From the NCBI RefSeq assembly GCF_001306115.1, contig NZ_LGCL01000039.1:62001-126000 (forward strand): a DNA stretch of 64,000 nt. Direction: 5' to 3'. Below are positions 19,146 to 26,465 of the stretch, in pieces. The stretch's first letter is position 1; every line of letters starts with the position of its first letter. The position numbers and the translations under genes were made by a program. The stretch is from Ornatilinea apprima (GTDB lineage Bacteria; Chloroflexota; Anaerolineae; Anaerolineales; Anaerolineaceae). The notes under the pieces are model-generated. The model was not told the origin of the DNA. It saw only the letters and a program-made list of their open reading frames with translations, and made no database searches.

Positions 19146-19694
19146 TTAATCCTGACTTTTTACACTCTCGATACCTGATTGAATGTAATCTCTCACAAAG
19201 CTGATTACATCTGGTTCAGATAGCGGGACGCCCTGCAACTCATCTTTTATGACCACATCATCAAACAAGAATTCCTGTGAATCAATTCGATACTCAAATA
19301 ACCAGTGAACATCCGGCGTACAGATAAACAGGGTAAGAAACGTTTCTGCAAGGTTGCCAAGGGGCATTCGATCAATATGAGATCGCTTAAAGACCACTTC
19401 GACTGTGGTGCCTGCCCCAGGGGCTGAGTCAATTTTTAACCAACCTTCACAAGCTTCAGCTGCTGCCTTTAGAAGAGGAATGCCGAGTCCAACTTTACGG
19501 GTTGTGCGCGATGTAGTGAAGGGATCGATCACTTTCGCAACCAATTCTGGACTCATCCCAACGCCGTCATCAACGACCAGCATTCGCAATGTGTCCTGGC
19601 AGGTATCTTCTTCAATCGTGATTCGAATGTTTTTTGCCTGCGCAGCAACACTATTTTCCGCAATATCCAGCAGGTGAAGCGCCAGCTCTCTCAA
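19146..19694 (-). CDS. GHKL-type ATPase (anti-sigma/histidine-kinase-like) of the hydrogenase cluster
   Basis: 182 residues. N-box LLDIAENSV near residue 9, G1 DDGVGMS near residue 42 and G2 VGLGIPLLKAAAEACEG near residue 68 define a HATPase_c domain. No phosphoacceptor histidine domain is present. Such stand-alone ATPases are common beside NuoE/HydC genes in bifurcating hydrogenase clusters; their role is unproven. It starts two bases after the NuoE-like stop. Confidence 0.8.
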   Translation of the reverse strand: MRELALHLLDIAENSVAAQAKNIRITIEEDTCQDTLRMLVVDDGVGMSPELVAKVIDPFTTSRTTRKVGLGIPLLKAAAEACEGWLKIDSAPGAGTTVEVVFKRSHIDRMPLGNLAETFLTLFICTPDVHWLFEYRIDSQEFLFDDVVIKDELQGVPLSEPDVISFVRDYIQSGIESVKSQD

Positions 19695-19696
19695 GA

Positions 19697-20221
19697 TTAT
19701 GCGGTTTCCTTGGCTTCTTCTTGTAGCGGCTTAAAGATTTGGGGCAGTTTATTTGGCCGTACATGGCCAATAATTTCATCATCCACCATCAGTACGGGAG
19801 CCTGGCTGCATGCGCCAACGCAGCGGCATAGTTCGATAGTAATGGCTCCATCGGGTGTGGTTTGGCCGGGTTCGATGCTAAGCAATTGTTTTGCTTTTTC
19901 GATTAATTGGGGAATACCGCCAACATAGCAGGCAGTACCAAGACAGAATTTGACGGTATGACGACCGCGAGGTGTGGTAGTGAAGAAGGAGTAGAAAGTG
20001 ACTACGCCATGAATGACAGATACAGGGATGTGAAACCGGGTGGCAACATAGTGCTGCATGGGTTCAGAGATGAATCCAATCTGGCTTTGCAGTTCATTCA
20101 GTACCACCATTGTGTTTCCGGGCAGGTCTTTATTTTGATCAATAATTTGATCGATAATGACCTTTCTTTTTGGATCTGCCAATGGATCTGTTTCGGGGAT
20201 TTTTTCTAAGGTGAATGCCAT
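19697..20221 (-). CDS. NuoE/HydC-like [2Fe-2S] subunit, copy 2
   Basis: 174 residues. Four cluster cysteines in FCLGTACYVGG near residue 93 and CRCVGAC near residue 136. First gene of the second operon (NuoE, GHKL ATPase, cysteine-less ferredoxin, NuoF plus ferredoxin). A perfect FNR-type dyad lies about 86 bases upstream. Probably pairs with the 595-residue flavoprotein. Confidence 0.92.
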   Translation of the reverse strand: MAFTLEKIPETDPLADPKRKVIIDQIIDQNKDLPGNTMVVLNELQSQIGFISEPMQHYVATRFHIPVSVIHGVVTFYSFFTTTPRGRHTVKFCLGTACYVGGIPQLIEKAKQLLSIEPGQTTPDGAITIELCRCVGACSQAPVLMVDDEIIGHVRPNKLPQIFKPLQEEAKETA

Positions 20222-20306
20222 GCTGACTCCAAATGCTAAAGGATTTTGTTAGGACTTGACTTGTGAAAATTAACACTAAGTCACTTTCAATAGTTTACAC
20301 CGATAT

Positions 20307-20320
20307 TTGATTTTCATCAA
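20307..20320. promoter_or_regulatory. FNR-type dyad upstream of second NuoE operon
   Basis: TTGATTTTCATCAA matches TTGAT-N4-ATCAA exactly. It lies in the 163-base gap between the NuoE gene and the PHP gene, placed to control the minus-strand hydrogenase operon. The factor itself is not in the window. Confidence 0.5.
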
Positions 20321-20384
20321 TTACCAAATGTCATCCTCCGGTGTGAACAATATCAAAGGTGTGATGGAATGGAGTGAATTTGGA

Positions 20385-21194
20385 TTATTGTTCTTGAATC
20401 AATACCATTCGACCGTTTTGATTTTTAAGCGCCATGCGAAGTTCGGCAATGGTGGGGTGAGCGATTTTGAAATAGGTTGTGCCTAAGAAATCTTCCAGAT
20501 AATGAACATCTCCACTCTGGATGGTGGGTATATTTGTAATTTGGGGGTACTTCTTTTGTGCGTCTGATATTTTCATATGCCTTGATATTTCTACGGCTTC
20601 CAGATCAATATCAGGAGGGATTAATCCCAGGGTTGGCATCAGCCCGAATGCCTGGCGGTTAATGTGCGCGGGGATGAATAAGCCGCCCAATTCCAATACG
20701 CGTTGAAATGCTTGCTTTAAGGTGAGGCGCGTTGAAGTTAGCAATAAGCGATGTTCCCTGCGTATGAAATCTCCAGTGGGGTCGACTACAAATTGTTCGC
20801 CGAAAAAATCTGGCCGGTTCTCCAGCGCAGGGAGGTTTGTATCAACATCATGCTGCAGCATTTCGATCTGCTCCAAGGTGTCAAACAAGCAAAGGCAGTG
20901 AATGTCTTCAGCAGTTTGCAATTCCATGCCAGGCAGTACGGATAACCCGGTGCCTTCGGCTGCTTTTTGAACAGCCCAAATATTCGCAGAGGCATTGTGA
21001 TCCGTGATTGCGATAAGTTGAATGCCTTTTTCAATCGCTGCTTCAACAATTAATGGCGGGATCATCTCAATATCACCACATGGCGATAGAACCGTGTGGA
21101 CGTGCAGATCGGAGCGGTAAGTTTTTAACGATTCAAATTGGTTTTGCGATAGGCTGGAAGGTTGAAAGTTTTCTATCTCAAGCCCATTTCCCAT
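20385..21194 (-). CDS. PHP-domain metal-dependent phosphoesterase
   Basis: 269 residues. The N-terminal motif SDLHVHTVLSPCGD near residue 31 and ITDHNAS near residue 62 are PHP metal ligands; further His and Asp residues (PAHINR, SGDVHYLED) complete the site. Homologues are frequent beside NuoE/DRTGG genes in anaerobes, but the substrate is not known. The start overlaps the stop of the DRTGG-like gene upstream by 22 bases. Confidence 0.8.
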   Translation of the reverse strand: MGNGLEIENFQPSSLSQNQFESLKTYRSDLHVHTVLSPCGDIEMIPPLIVEAAIEKGIQLIAITDHNASANIWAVQKAAEGTGLSVLPGMELQTAEDIHCLCLFDTLEQIEMLQHDVDTNLPALENRPDFFGEQFVVDPTGDFIRREHRLLLTSTRLTLKQAFQRVLELGGLFIPAHINRQAFGLMPTLGLIPPDIDLEAVEISRHMKISDAQKKYPQITNIPTIQSGDVHYLEDFLGTTYFKIAHPTIAELRMALKNQNGRMVLIQEQ

Positions 21195-21511
21195 AATTTA
21201 CCAACCACCGAATAACTGGGTTCTTTAGTCCAAAGCAAGGTTATCTCTTCTTCGTTTGCTTTAGCGATTGTTTCTGGATCTGGTTGGGCGCCTTCAGTAA
21301 TGATGACCGCGCTTAGGTCTAAAAGAGCAGCAACGGCGACAATATTCATGTGCGCTTGCAGGGTTACCCATACCCCTTTTGAAGCCGCACCAGTCATAAC
21401 ACAGCTCAATAGATCAGATGTGTAGCCGGATGTGGGTGTGATGGATGAAAAATCTTTTGGAGTGGTAAGAACTTTCAAAGAGAGCGCATCAATCATCTTC
21501 TGCAGATTCAT
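21173..21511 (-). CDS. DRTGG-like regulatory domain protein, copy 1
   Basis: 112 residues. Resembles the short DRTGG-domain proteins of hydrogenase clusters: a conserved SGYTSDLLSCVM segment, a central LSAVIITEGAQPD and a late ITLLWTKEPSYSVVGKL. No catalytic motif is seen. It overlaps the genes on both sides, so it is made from a single transcript with the CBS-ATPase and PHP proteins. Confidence 0.68.
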   Translation of the reverse strand: MNLQKMIDALSLKVLTTPKDFSSITPTSGYTSDLLSCVMTGAASKGVWVTLQAHMNIVAVAALLDLSAVIITEGAQPDPETIAKANEEEITLLWTKEPSYSVVGKLWEMGLR

Positions 21512-22499
21512 TCTGAAGATTCTCCTTTTTCTCTTGCATCGTATCCTGGTCCAAATTGATTTTCATTTTTAGGCGAGTGCCATTTCCGGGGCTTGATTCG
21601 AGAGTCATCTCATCCACACATCTCTGGATATTCGTTAACCCCATGCCTGCGCCAAAGCCCAGTTCTCGAATTTGCTCTGTCGCCGTTGAATAGCCTGGTG
21701 TGAGGGCTTTTTGAACATCCTCAATCCCTGGGCCATCGTCAAATACCCGGATATCCATACGGTGCGGTTCAATTTCCACGCGAATAATACCGCCGTGTGT
21801 GGTGTGAATGACAAGGTTCATTTCCGCTTCATATACAGCGATGCCTACCCGCCGCGCGATTTGAGGCGTTGCTCCCAGACGGAGTAAGGCGCGCTTGATG
21901 TTGCTGGATGCTGCCCCGCCGTGACGAAAGTCTCCCGCGAGAATGTTGTACCTGAGGATGAGTGATGTGCGGTCCGATTCAATATCTTCAAACAGGTGCC
22001 GGGCGCGGTAGCGGCGCAGTTCTTCTTCCTCATTTTGGCGTTGGAGCGCGCGTAGATATCCTCGGGTGATGTCGCCTTTGGTGATGATGCCTTGTAAATG
22101 ATTTTGCGGGTCTACCACAATTAACCGGCCCACAGAAGTGGTAACGAAGTGTTTTAGCGCTTCTACCACGGGGTCGTTCAATTTAACGGTGATGGGATTT
22201 GGAGTCATGTATTTGCTGGCAGGCGCATCGATATCGTTTGCCAGCAAACAGCGAATTATATCTTCCATGCTGACGACGCCGCAAATTTGTTCACCATCTA
22301 CAACCGGGGCGCCTGAAATGCGCTCCAGTCGGAACAATTCCACTACGTCACGCATGGGCAATTGTGGTGAGATGGCTTTGGTGTCACGTGTCATCACCTC
22401 GCTTACTCGCAGTTCATAGGCGAGTTCTTCAACTTTGGTGATGCTTTCAGCCATCTGGTCTGTGATAACTTTATGCGAGCGGGAGGATTGGCCTTCCAT
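21489..22499 (-). CDS. CBS-domain plus GHKL ATPase regulatory protein
   Basis: 336 residues. A tandem CBS pair (residues ~35-150: VMTRDTKAISPQ, GVVSMEDIIR, MTPNPITVKL, GIITKGDITRG) is followed by an RsbW-like ATPase domain (N-box YEAEMNLVIHT ~225, G1 DDGPGIEDV ~255, G2 GFGAGMGLTNIQRC ~280). Adenine nucleotides probably act on the CBS part. Member of the four-gene regulatory set (DRTGG, CBS-ATPase, DRTGG, PHP). Confidence 0.82.
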   Translation of the reverse strand: MEGQSSRSHKVITDQMAESITKVEELAYELRVSEVMTRDTKAISPQLPMRDVVELFRLERISGAPVVDGEQICGVVSMEDIIRCLLANDIDAPASKYMTPNPITVKLNDPVVEALKHFVTTSVGRLIVVDPQNHLQGIITKGDITRGYLRALQRQNEEEELRRYRARHLFEDIESDRTSLILRYNILAGDFRHGGAASSNIKRALLRLGATPQIARRVGIAVYEAEMNLVIHTTHGGIIRVEIEPHRMDIRVFDDGPGIEDVQKALTPGYSTATEQIRELGFGAGMGLTNIQRCVDEMTLESSPGNGTRLKMKINLDQDTMQEKKENLQNESAEDD

Positions 22500-22514
22500 T
22501 AATTTACTCGGTAA

Positions 22515-22895
22515 TTAATAACAACCACAATCGGCGTTGGGTAAGGGTTTTTCAAACGATGGAAGGCCTGCGTTATACAGTATTGCGCATAATTCGAACA
22601 TGCCTTTTTCGGACGATATGAGTGGTATTCCTTCCTGGTTGGCAAGCTCAATAGTCTCTGAAGGGACCATTTTGCCCCTTACCAAGACGATGGCAGACAC
22701 ATCCGCTAAGGTGGCCGTGCGCACAACTTGTGGATTGCATAACCCTGTCAAGAGGACGGCTTCGGGTTCGATTGATGTCAGAACATCACTCATCAGATCA
22801 GCCCCAAAGCCTCCCTTAATCTCCATGTCAAGGTGGTTTTGATTGGTTGTAAGGAGTCTGCCCTCAATTAACTCGATCAGCTCTTGAACATTCAT
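22515..22895 (-). CDS. DRTGG-like regulatory domain protein, copy 2
   Basis: 126 residues. GGFGADLMSDVL near residue 28, NPQVVRTATLADVSAIVLVRGK near 55-76 and IPLISSEKGMFELC near 90 follow the DRTGG-type regulatory fold. The C-terminus ends in NADCGCY. It is the first gene of the regulatory set, and its promoter should lie in the 170-base gap divergent from hisS. Confidence 0.7.
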   Translation of the reverse strand: MNVQELIELIEGRLLTTNQNHLDMEIKGGFGADLMSDVLTSIEPEAVLLTGLCNPQVVRTATLADVSAIVLVRGKMVPSETIELANQEGIPLISSEKGMFELCAILYNAGLPSFEKPLPNADCGCY

Positions 22896-23065
22896 AATTC
22901 CCTGTTGTTTTGAAACCCACTAGAATTGGTATGGACGGCTTGTATATTATTTTACTAGATTTGGCCCATAAACAATACTTTTGTTTGATCAATATTGGAG
23001 CAGTTTCTTTAAGGTTATGCAGGATGTGTTAAAATTGAGCCACACTAAACGATGGGTGAGAGAAC

Positions 23066-24349
23066 ATGAAGACAACAATTCAGTCAGTCAAGGGTACTCG
23101 CGATTTTTACCCTGAAGAAATGGGTGTTCGTTCCTGGCTTTATGAGGTGATTAAAGAGGTCTCCTCTCAGTTTGGCTATCAGGAATATGATGGTCCGTTT
23201 TTGGAAAAGATTGATCTTTACGCGGCCAAATCGGGTGAAGAGCTGGTCAAGGAACAATCATTTGTGTTTCAGGATCGTTCGGGCGAAGATATAACCTTGC
23301 GCCCGGAGCTGACACCAACCTTGGCTCGGATGGTGGCACAACGCCAGAATCAATTGGTTTTCCCACTGCGATGGTGGTCATTTGGGCCGTTTTGGAGGTA
23401 TGAACGCCCTCAGAAAGGGAGAACGCGAGAGTTCTTCCAGTGGAATATCGATTTAATCGGTGAGGATTCTCCTGAAGCGGATGCGGAACTGGTATCGGTC
23501 TGCATCTACTTTTTCCAAAAAGTGGGGCTAACGCCTGATCAGGTAACCATTCTTGTGAATGACCGGAAGCTGATGGACAGCGAGTTGACCCGTTTGGATA
23601 TCACGCCGGATTTGAAACGGACTGTCTTCCGGTTGATTGACCGGAAAGAAAAGATGCCCATTCAAGATTGGCGGCAATACGGACTGGATTCGGGCTTAAG
23701 CGAAACCCAGATGCAAGGAATTGAAGCTTTGCTGGTTGACCAGGATTTATGGAAAAAATCACCCGATCTCACCCGCTTGTTTGAGATTTTGGAGGCGATG
23801 AATCTTCGCCAGTATGTGCGTTTTGACCCGCAGATTATTCGCGGGTTGGAGTATTACACCGGCATTGTGTTTGAGGCTAAAGATCAGGGCCGCGAAGGCC
23901 GCTCCATTTTGGGCGGTGGGCATTACGGTAACCTAGTGGCTGACGTGGGCGGTGATCCGCTGGCGGGTGTTGGTTTCGCGATGGGCGATGTGATGGCTGG
24001 GATTGTACTGGAAAAGTATGGATGTATGCCAAAGTTCGAGATTTCTCCAGCACCGGTGATGGTAACGGTATTTGATGATGCATTATTGCCCAAATCATTT
24101 GCACTAGCCAATTCACTGCGCTTGCAGGGCCTTCGGGCGGCGGTTTACCCGTCGGCTGGAAAATTACAAAAACAGTTTAAGTATGCTGACAGGATGGGCA
24201 TCCGCTATGTGGTAGTGATGGGCCCTGATGAAGAAGAAGTGGGCAAGGCAACGATTAAGGATTTAGCCAGCCGTGAGCAGTTCACTGTCGCTCAAGCAGA
24301 GCTGGTGTTGGAATTAAAGAAATTGCTTGCGAATGCGGGCGCTGTGTGA
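23066..24349 (+). CDS. hisS: Histidyl-tRNA synthetase
   Basis: 427 residues. Class II synthetase: motif 1 near GTRDFYPEEMGVR (~10), motif 2 RPELTPTLARMVA (~88) with WRYERPQKGRTREFFQWN (~112), histidine-A motif RGLEYYTGIVFEA (~260) and motif 3 GGGHYGNLV near 281, then the anticodon-binding domain (~325-427). It is directly followed by tRNA-His sequences, and it is the last host protein gene before the prophage. Confidence 0.97.
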   Translation: MKTTIQSVKGTRDFYPEEMGVRSWLYEVIKEVSSQFGYQEYDGPFLEKIDLYAAKSGEELVKEQSFVFQDRSGEDITLRPELTPTLARMVAQRQNQLVFPLRWWSFGPFWRYERPQKGRTREFFQWNIDLIGEDSPEADAELVSVCIYFFQKVGLTPDQVTILVNDRKLMDSELTRLDITPDLKRTVFRLIDRKEKMPIQDWRQYGLDSGLSETQMQGIEALLVDQDLWKKSPDLTRLFEILEAMNLRQYVRFDPQIIRGLEYYTGIVFEAKDQGREGRSILGGGHYGNLVADVGGDPLAGVGFAMGDVMAGIVLEKYGCMPKFEISPAPVMVTVFDDALLPKSFALANSLRLQGLRAAVYPSAGKLQKQFKYADRMGIRYVVVMGPDEEEVGKATIKDLASREQFTVAQAELVLELKKLLANAGAV

Positions 24350-24367
24350 TAAAATCTTGGACACTAT

Positions 24368-24405
24368 GGTGGCTGTAGCTCAATGGCAGAGCGCTGCACT
24401 GTGGA
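24368..24405 (+). other. attL: 5' half of the host tRNA-His, cut in the anticodon loop
   Basis: 38 bases running from the G-1 position to the end of the anticodon loop (CTGTGGA, anticodon GTG) of a tRNA-His. They match the complete tRNA-His downstream at 34 of 38 positions. After GTGGA the sequence departs: the expected complement of the anticodon stem and the T arm are absent. The shared core TGCACTGTGGA is a likely crossover site. Confidence 0.7.
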
Positions 24406-24457
24406 ATAAATTTCCACTGGCTTAAGTTAGCAGCCCATCATAGTAAAACCACCTCAT

Positions 24458-24530
24458 GGTGGGCGTAGCTCAACGGCAGAGCGGTGCACTGTGGATGCAC
24501 AGGTTGTGGGTTCGAAACCCATCGCCCACC
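24458..24530 (+). tRNA. tRNA-His (GTG), complete, probably phage-borne
   Basis: 73 bases including G-1 and C73. Acceptor GTGGGCG pairs with CGCCCAC, anticodon stem GTGCA/TGCAC holds loop CTGTGGA, and the T arm has GTTCGAAAC. CCA is not encoded. It lies downstream of the integration junction, so I infer that the phage carries it and so replaces the interrupted host gene. Confidence 0.93.
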
Positions 24531-24573
24531 CTAGATCTTTTCTTCATCGGATATTCGGTTTTTAAGGTGCGTC

Positions 24574-24888
24574 ATGGCCCTTCACGAATTCAATTCCTTC
24601 GGCCTTCTATTCATCAAAGAGGATGGTATCACCGTGAACATTTCGGCGGTGAAATCCACCGGAACCCCAATCCACAGGTCTTACGGCGAAGAATTCGATG
24701 AGCCGATTAAATTAGAGCGCCCGATCATGGTCAGTTTTGCAGCCGAGATCCTTCCAGATGGGAAAACGAAAACCGCTTTTCATGAAATTGGATCAAACGA
24801 GTATACCCCGGTTGCGGAGACCATTCCCCAGGTTGGAAAAGCATTAGCAAAGGCGTTTGACCTTATCAGGGTCGCAGCAAACATATAA
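24574..24888 (+). CDS. Hypothetical phage protein
   Basis: 104 residues, not recognised. Starts after AAGGTG; residues 10-60 alternate hydrophobic and charged positions like a beta-rich small domain, and the last 25 residues look helical. It lies alone between tRNA-His and a strong terminator, next to the attachment site, where small lysogeny-related genes are common. No function is assigned. Confidence 0.6.
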   Translation: MALHEFNSFGLLFIKEDGITVNISAVKSTGTPIHRSYGEEFDEPIKLERPIMVSFAAEILPDGKTKTAFHEIGSNEYTPVAETIPQVGKALAKAFDLIRVAANI

Positions 24889-24916
24889 CAACCTAACAGC
24901 CTTCCAAGTAGTCATT

Positions 24917-24946
24917 GTCCCGGTCATCACAACCGGGACTTTTTTT
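24917..24946. terminator. intrinsic terminator between convergent genes
   Basis: Stem GTCCCGGT / ACCGGGAC, six-base loop, then seven T on plus. It ends the 104-residue gene and faces the repressor gene from the other side. Confidence 0.88.
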
Positions 24947-24947
24947 G

Positions 24948-25202
24948 TTAATTCTGATCCACTTCCACCAGTTCAAAGAAATCACCCAAAGGCCGGGCCA
25001 AGAGCTCATCTGGCGAAAGGCCAATCCCATCTAACAGCAAATTAGCCAAAGCAGCCAGGTCAATCGACTGGACGTTCTGAGATCGGTTAATCCAGCGATC
25101 CACCGTGGGGTAAGACACCCTGGCCTTCAAAGCCAAACGATGATTATTCGCCTCCCCTGACATCTTCAAGATCTCGCTCCCCTTGATTTGCAATCGCAAC
25201 AT
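24948..25202 (-). CDS. Small HTH repressor-like protein
   Basis: 84 residues from the ATG at 25202, chosen because GGAGG lies five bases before it. Residues ~10-45 form a Cro/C1-type helix-turn-helix: LKARVSYPTVDRWINRSQ gives the turn and recognition helix, and IDLAALANLLLDGIGLSPDELL is the usual following segment. It is divergent from the early operon across a gap rich in dyads, so it is the candidate lysogeny repressor. Confidence 0.75.
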   Translation of the reverse strand: MLRLQIKGSEILKMSGEANNHRLALKARVSYPTVDRWINRSQNVQSIDLAALANLLLDGIGLSPDELLARPLGDFFELVEVDQN

Positions 25203-25224
25203 TGAAACCTCCATTGTTATCATT

Positions 25225-25345
25225 TAATTGTATTGTAGAGTGTAATCATAGCATTACAATATGACATTTATCACATGATTAATATTACGATAATGATTAC
25301 GAATTTAACTTAACAATTATACAACGTAGTATAATTACGATGTAT
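25225..25345. promoter_or_regulatory. Divergent operator/promoter region between repressor and early genes
   Basis: AT-rich gap with an inverted repeat TGTAAT-N6-ATTACA at 25241-25258, repeated TTACGA-type words around 25287-25301, and GTATAAT repeated 13 bases apart near 25329-25348. TATAAT at 25330-25335 is a plausible -10 for the rightward gene. Binding by the adjacent HTH protein is an inference. Confidence 0.5.
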
Positions 25346-25390
25346 AATGAAAGAAAAAACAGTTCACTCAAAACCACGGAGGAACCCAAA

Positions 25391-25975
25391 ATGACGAAGA
25401 AAGCCACCATCACCACCGAAGCCACCGCCAACAAAATTCAGAAGTTAGCCGCCAAACTGCGGAGTGTTGCCTATAAATTCAGCCGATCCACTGGCGTTTA
25501 CGTTGACCCCGAAGACATCTACAGCGATCTGGTAACCGCAATCCTCAACCAGGCGCAGGTTGATCCTGAGTTCATCAACCAGACGGATGCCTACATCATC
25601 CAGTTTGCGAAATTCCAGGCGAGCCACATTTGCCAAAAGGCGCAGGTTTACCTCCGATTTGTTGATGAGTTGGGAAATGTGGTGGACCCGGAAGACGAGG
25701 ACCAGGCCGAAGATCTTGAAATGACAGCCGAAGTCCGGGAAAAACTTCTCCAAAATATCCAGGCCGTGGAAACCGAGGTCCTTTATAACGAAATGGTGGA
25801 AACCTTCGTCCAGACAGCCACCTCCAATCTTAAACAGAGTGAGTTAGAGACAGTTTACATGCTTTACATGGGCTACAAGCCAGCCGAAATTGCGAGAGAG
25901 GCGAATATCTCGCGAGCGGCGGTGAGCATGCGGATCGATAAAATTGCGAAGAAATTGAAGGGGGTCGAGGAGTAA
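25391..25975 (+). CDS. Sigma-70-family-like protein with region 4 HTH
   Basis: 194 residues from the ATG at 25391 with GGAGG before it; an in-frame ATG at 25340 lacks a site. An N-terminal helical part with DPEDIYSDLVTAIL near residue 40 resembles sigma region 2, a very acidic linker (DPEDEDQAEDLEM) follows, and the last 50 residues (YMGYKPAEIAREANISRAAVSMRIDKIAKKL) are a clear region-4-like HTH. First gene of the early region, so it may direct early phage transcription. Confidence 0.68.
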   Translation: MTKKATITTEATANKIQKLAAKLRSVAYKFSRSTGVYVDPEDIYSDLVTAILNQAQVDPEFINQTDAYIIQFAKFQASHICQKAQVYLRFVDELGNVVDPEDEDQAEDLEMTAEVREKLLQNIQAVETEVLYNEMVETFVQTATSNLKQSELETVYMLYMGYKPAEIAREANISRAAVSMRIDKIAKKLKGVEE

Positions 25976-26033
25976 TCCTCATCCCCTTATTTTCATAACC
26001 CTATAAAACCAGAGATAAAAGGAGAAACCCAAA

Positions 26034-26339
26034 ATGGCAAACAGCATAGCGAAAGAAATCATGAGCAAAGCGGCGGCAAAATCCATCCAGCTTTTTGAGG
26101 TAAAACTCACCATCACCAGTGATGGAGCGGTTCACGGAATTCTGACCCTTCAATCTGGCAAGGTAGACACCATGACCAAGCTGGCCCTGATGGACATTGT
26201 GGCAGACACCTTCCGCAGGGAAATTGACGGCCATATCTCATTCTCTAAAAATTCAGTGTTCTTTTGGGATCCAGCCAAATTCCAGGCGCGGTTCAAAGAG
26301 CAAGGCGGCTTAACCACTATGCGCCTTCAACGGATCTAA
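26034..26339 (+). CDS. Hypothetical phage protein
   Basis: 101 residues, not recognised. Good AAAGGAG site 7-8 bases before the ATG, preceded by the leader motif CATAACCCTATAAAAC seen before many early genes. Amphipathic N-terminus (MANSIAKEIMSKAAAKSI) then a beta-rich middle. It closes the first early operon with the sigma-like gene and is followed by a terminator. Confidence 0.6.
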   Translation: MANSIAKEIMSKAAAKSIQLFEVKLTITSDGAVHGILTLQSGKVDTMTKLALMDIVADTFRREIDGHISFSKNSVFFWDPAKFQARFKEQGGLTTMRLQRI

Positions 26340-26366
26340 TTCAGCAGCCCTTCCACCACCTAAAGA

Positions 26367-26390
26367 AAGCCGGAGATCCCGGCTTTTTTT
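26367..26390 (+). terminator. intrinsic terminator
   Basis: AAGCCGG / CCGGCTT stem with five-base loop and seven T. Promoter P1 begins right at its T-run. Confidence 0.88.
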
Positions 26391-26421
26391 GCTTAACTTT
26401 TCCTTGCGACAGCGTTTATAT
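26391..26421 (+). promoter_or_regulatory. Phage promoter P1
   Basis: Copy of the conserved phage promoter: TTAACT (26393), 17-base spacer, TTATAT (26416), 45 bases before the 26,466 start. Confidence 0.7.
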
Positions 26422-26465
26422 CTCCATCAAACCATTTTTCTTTTCAAAGAAAGGACAAGAAAATC

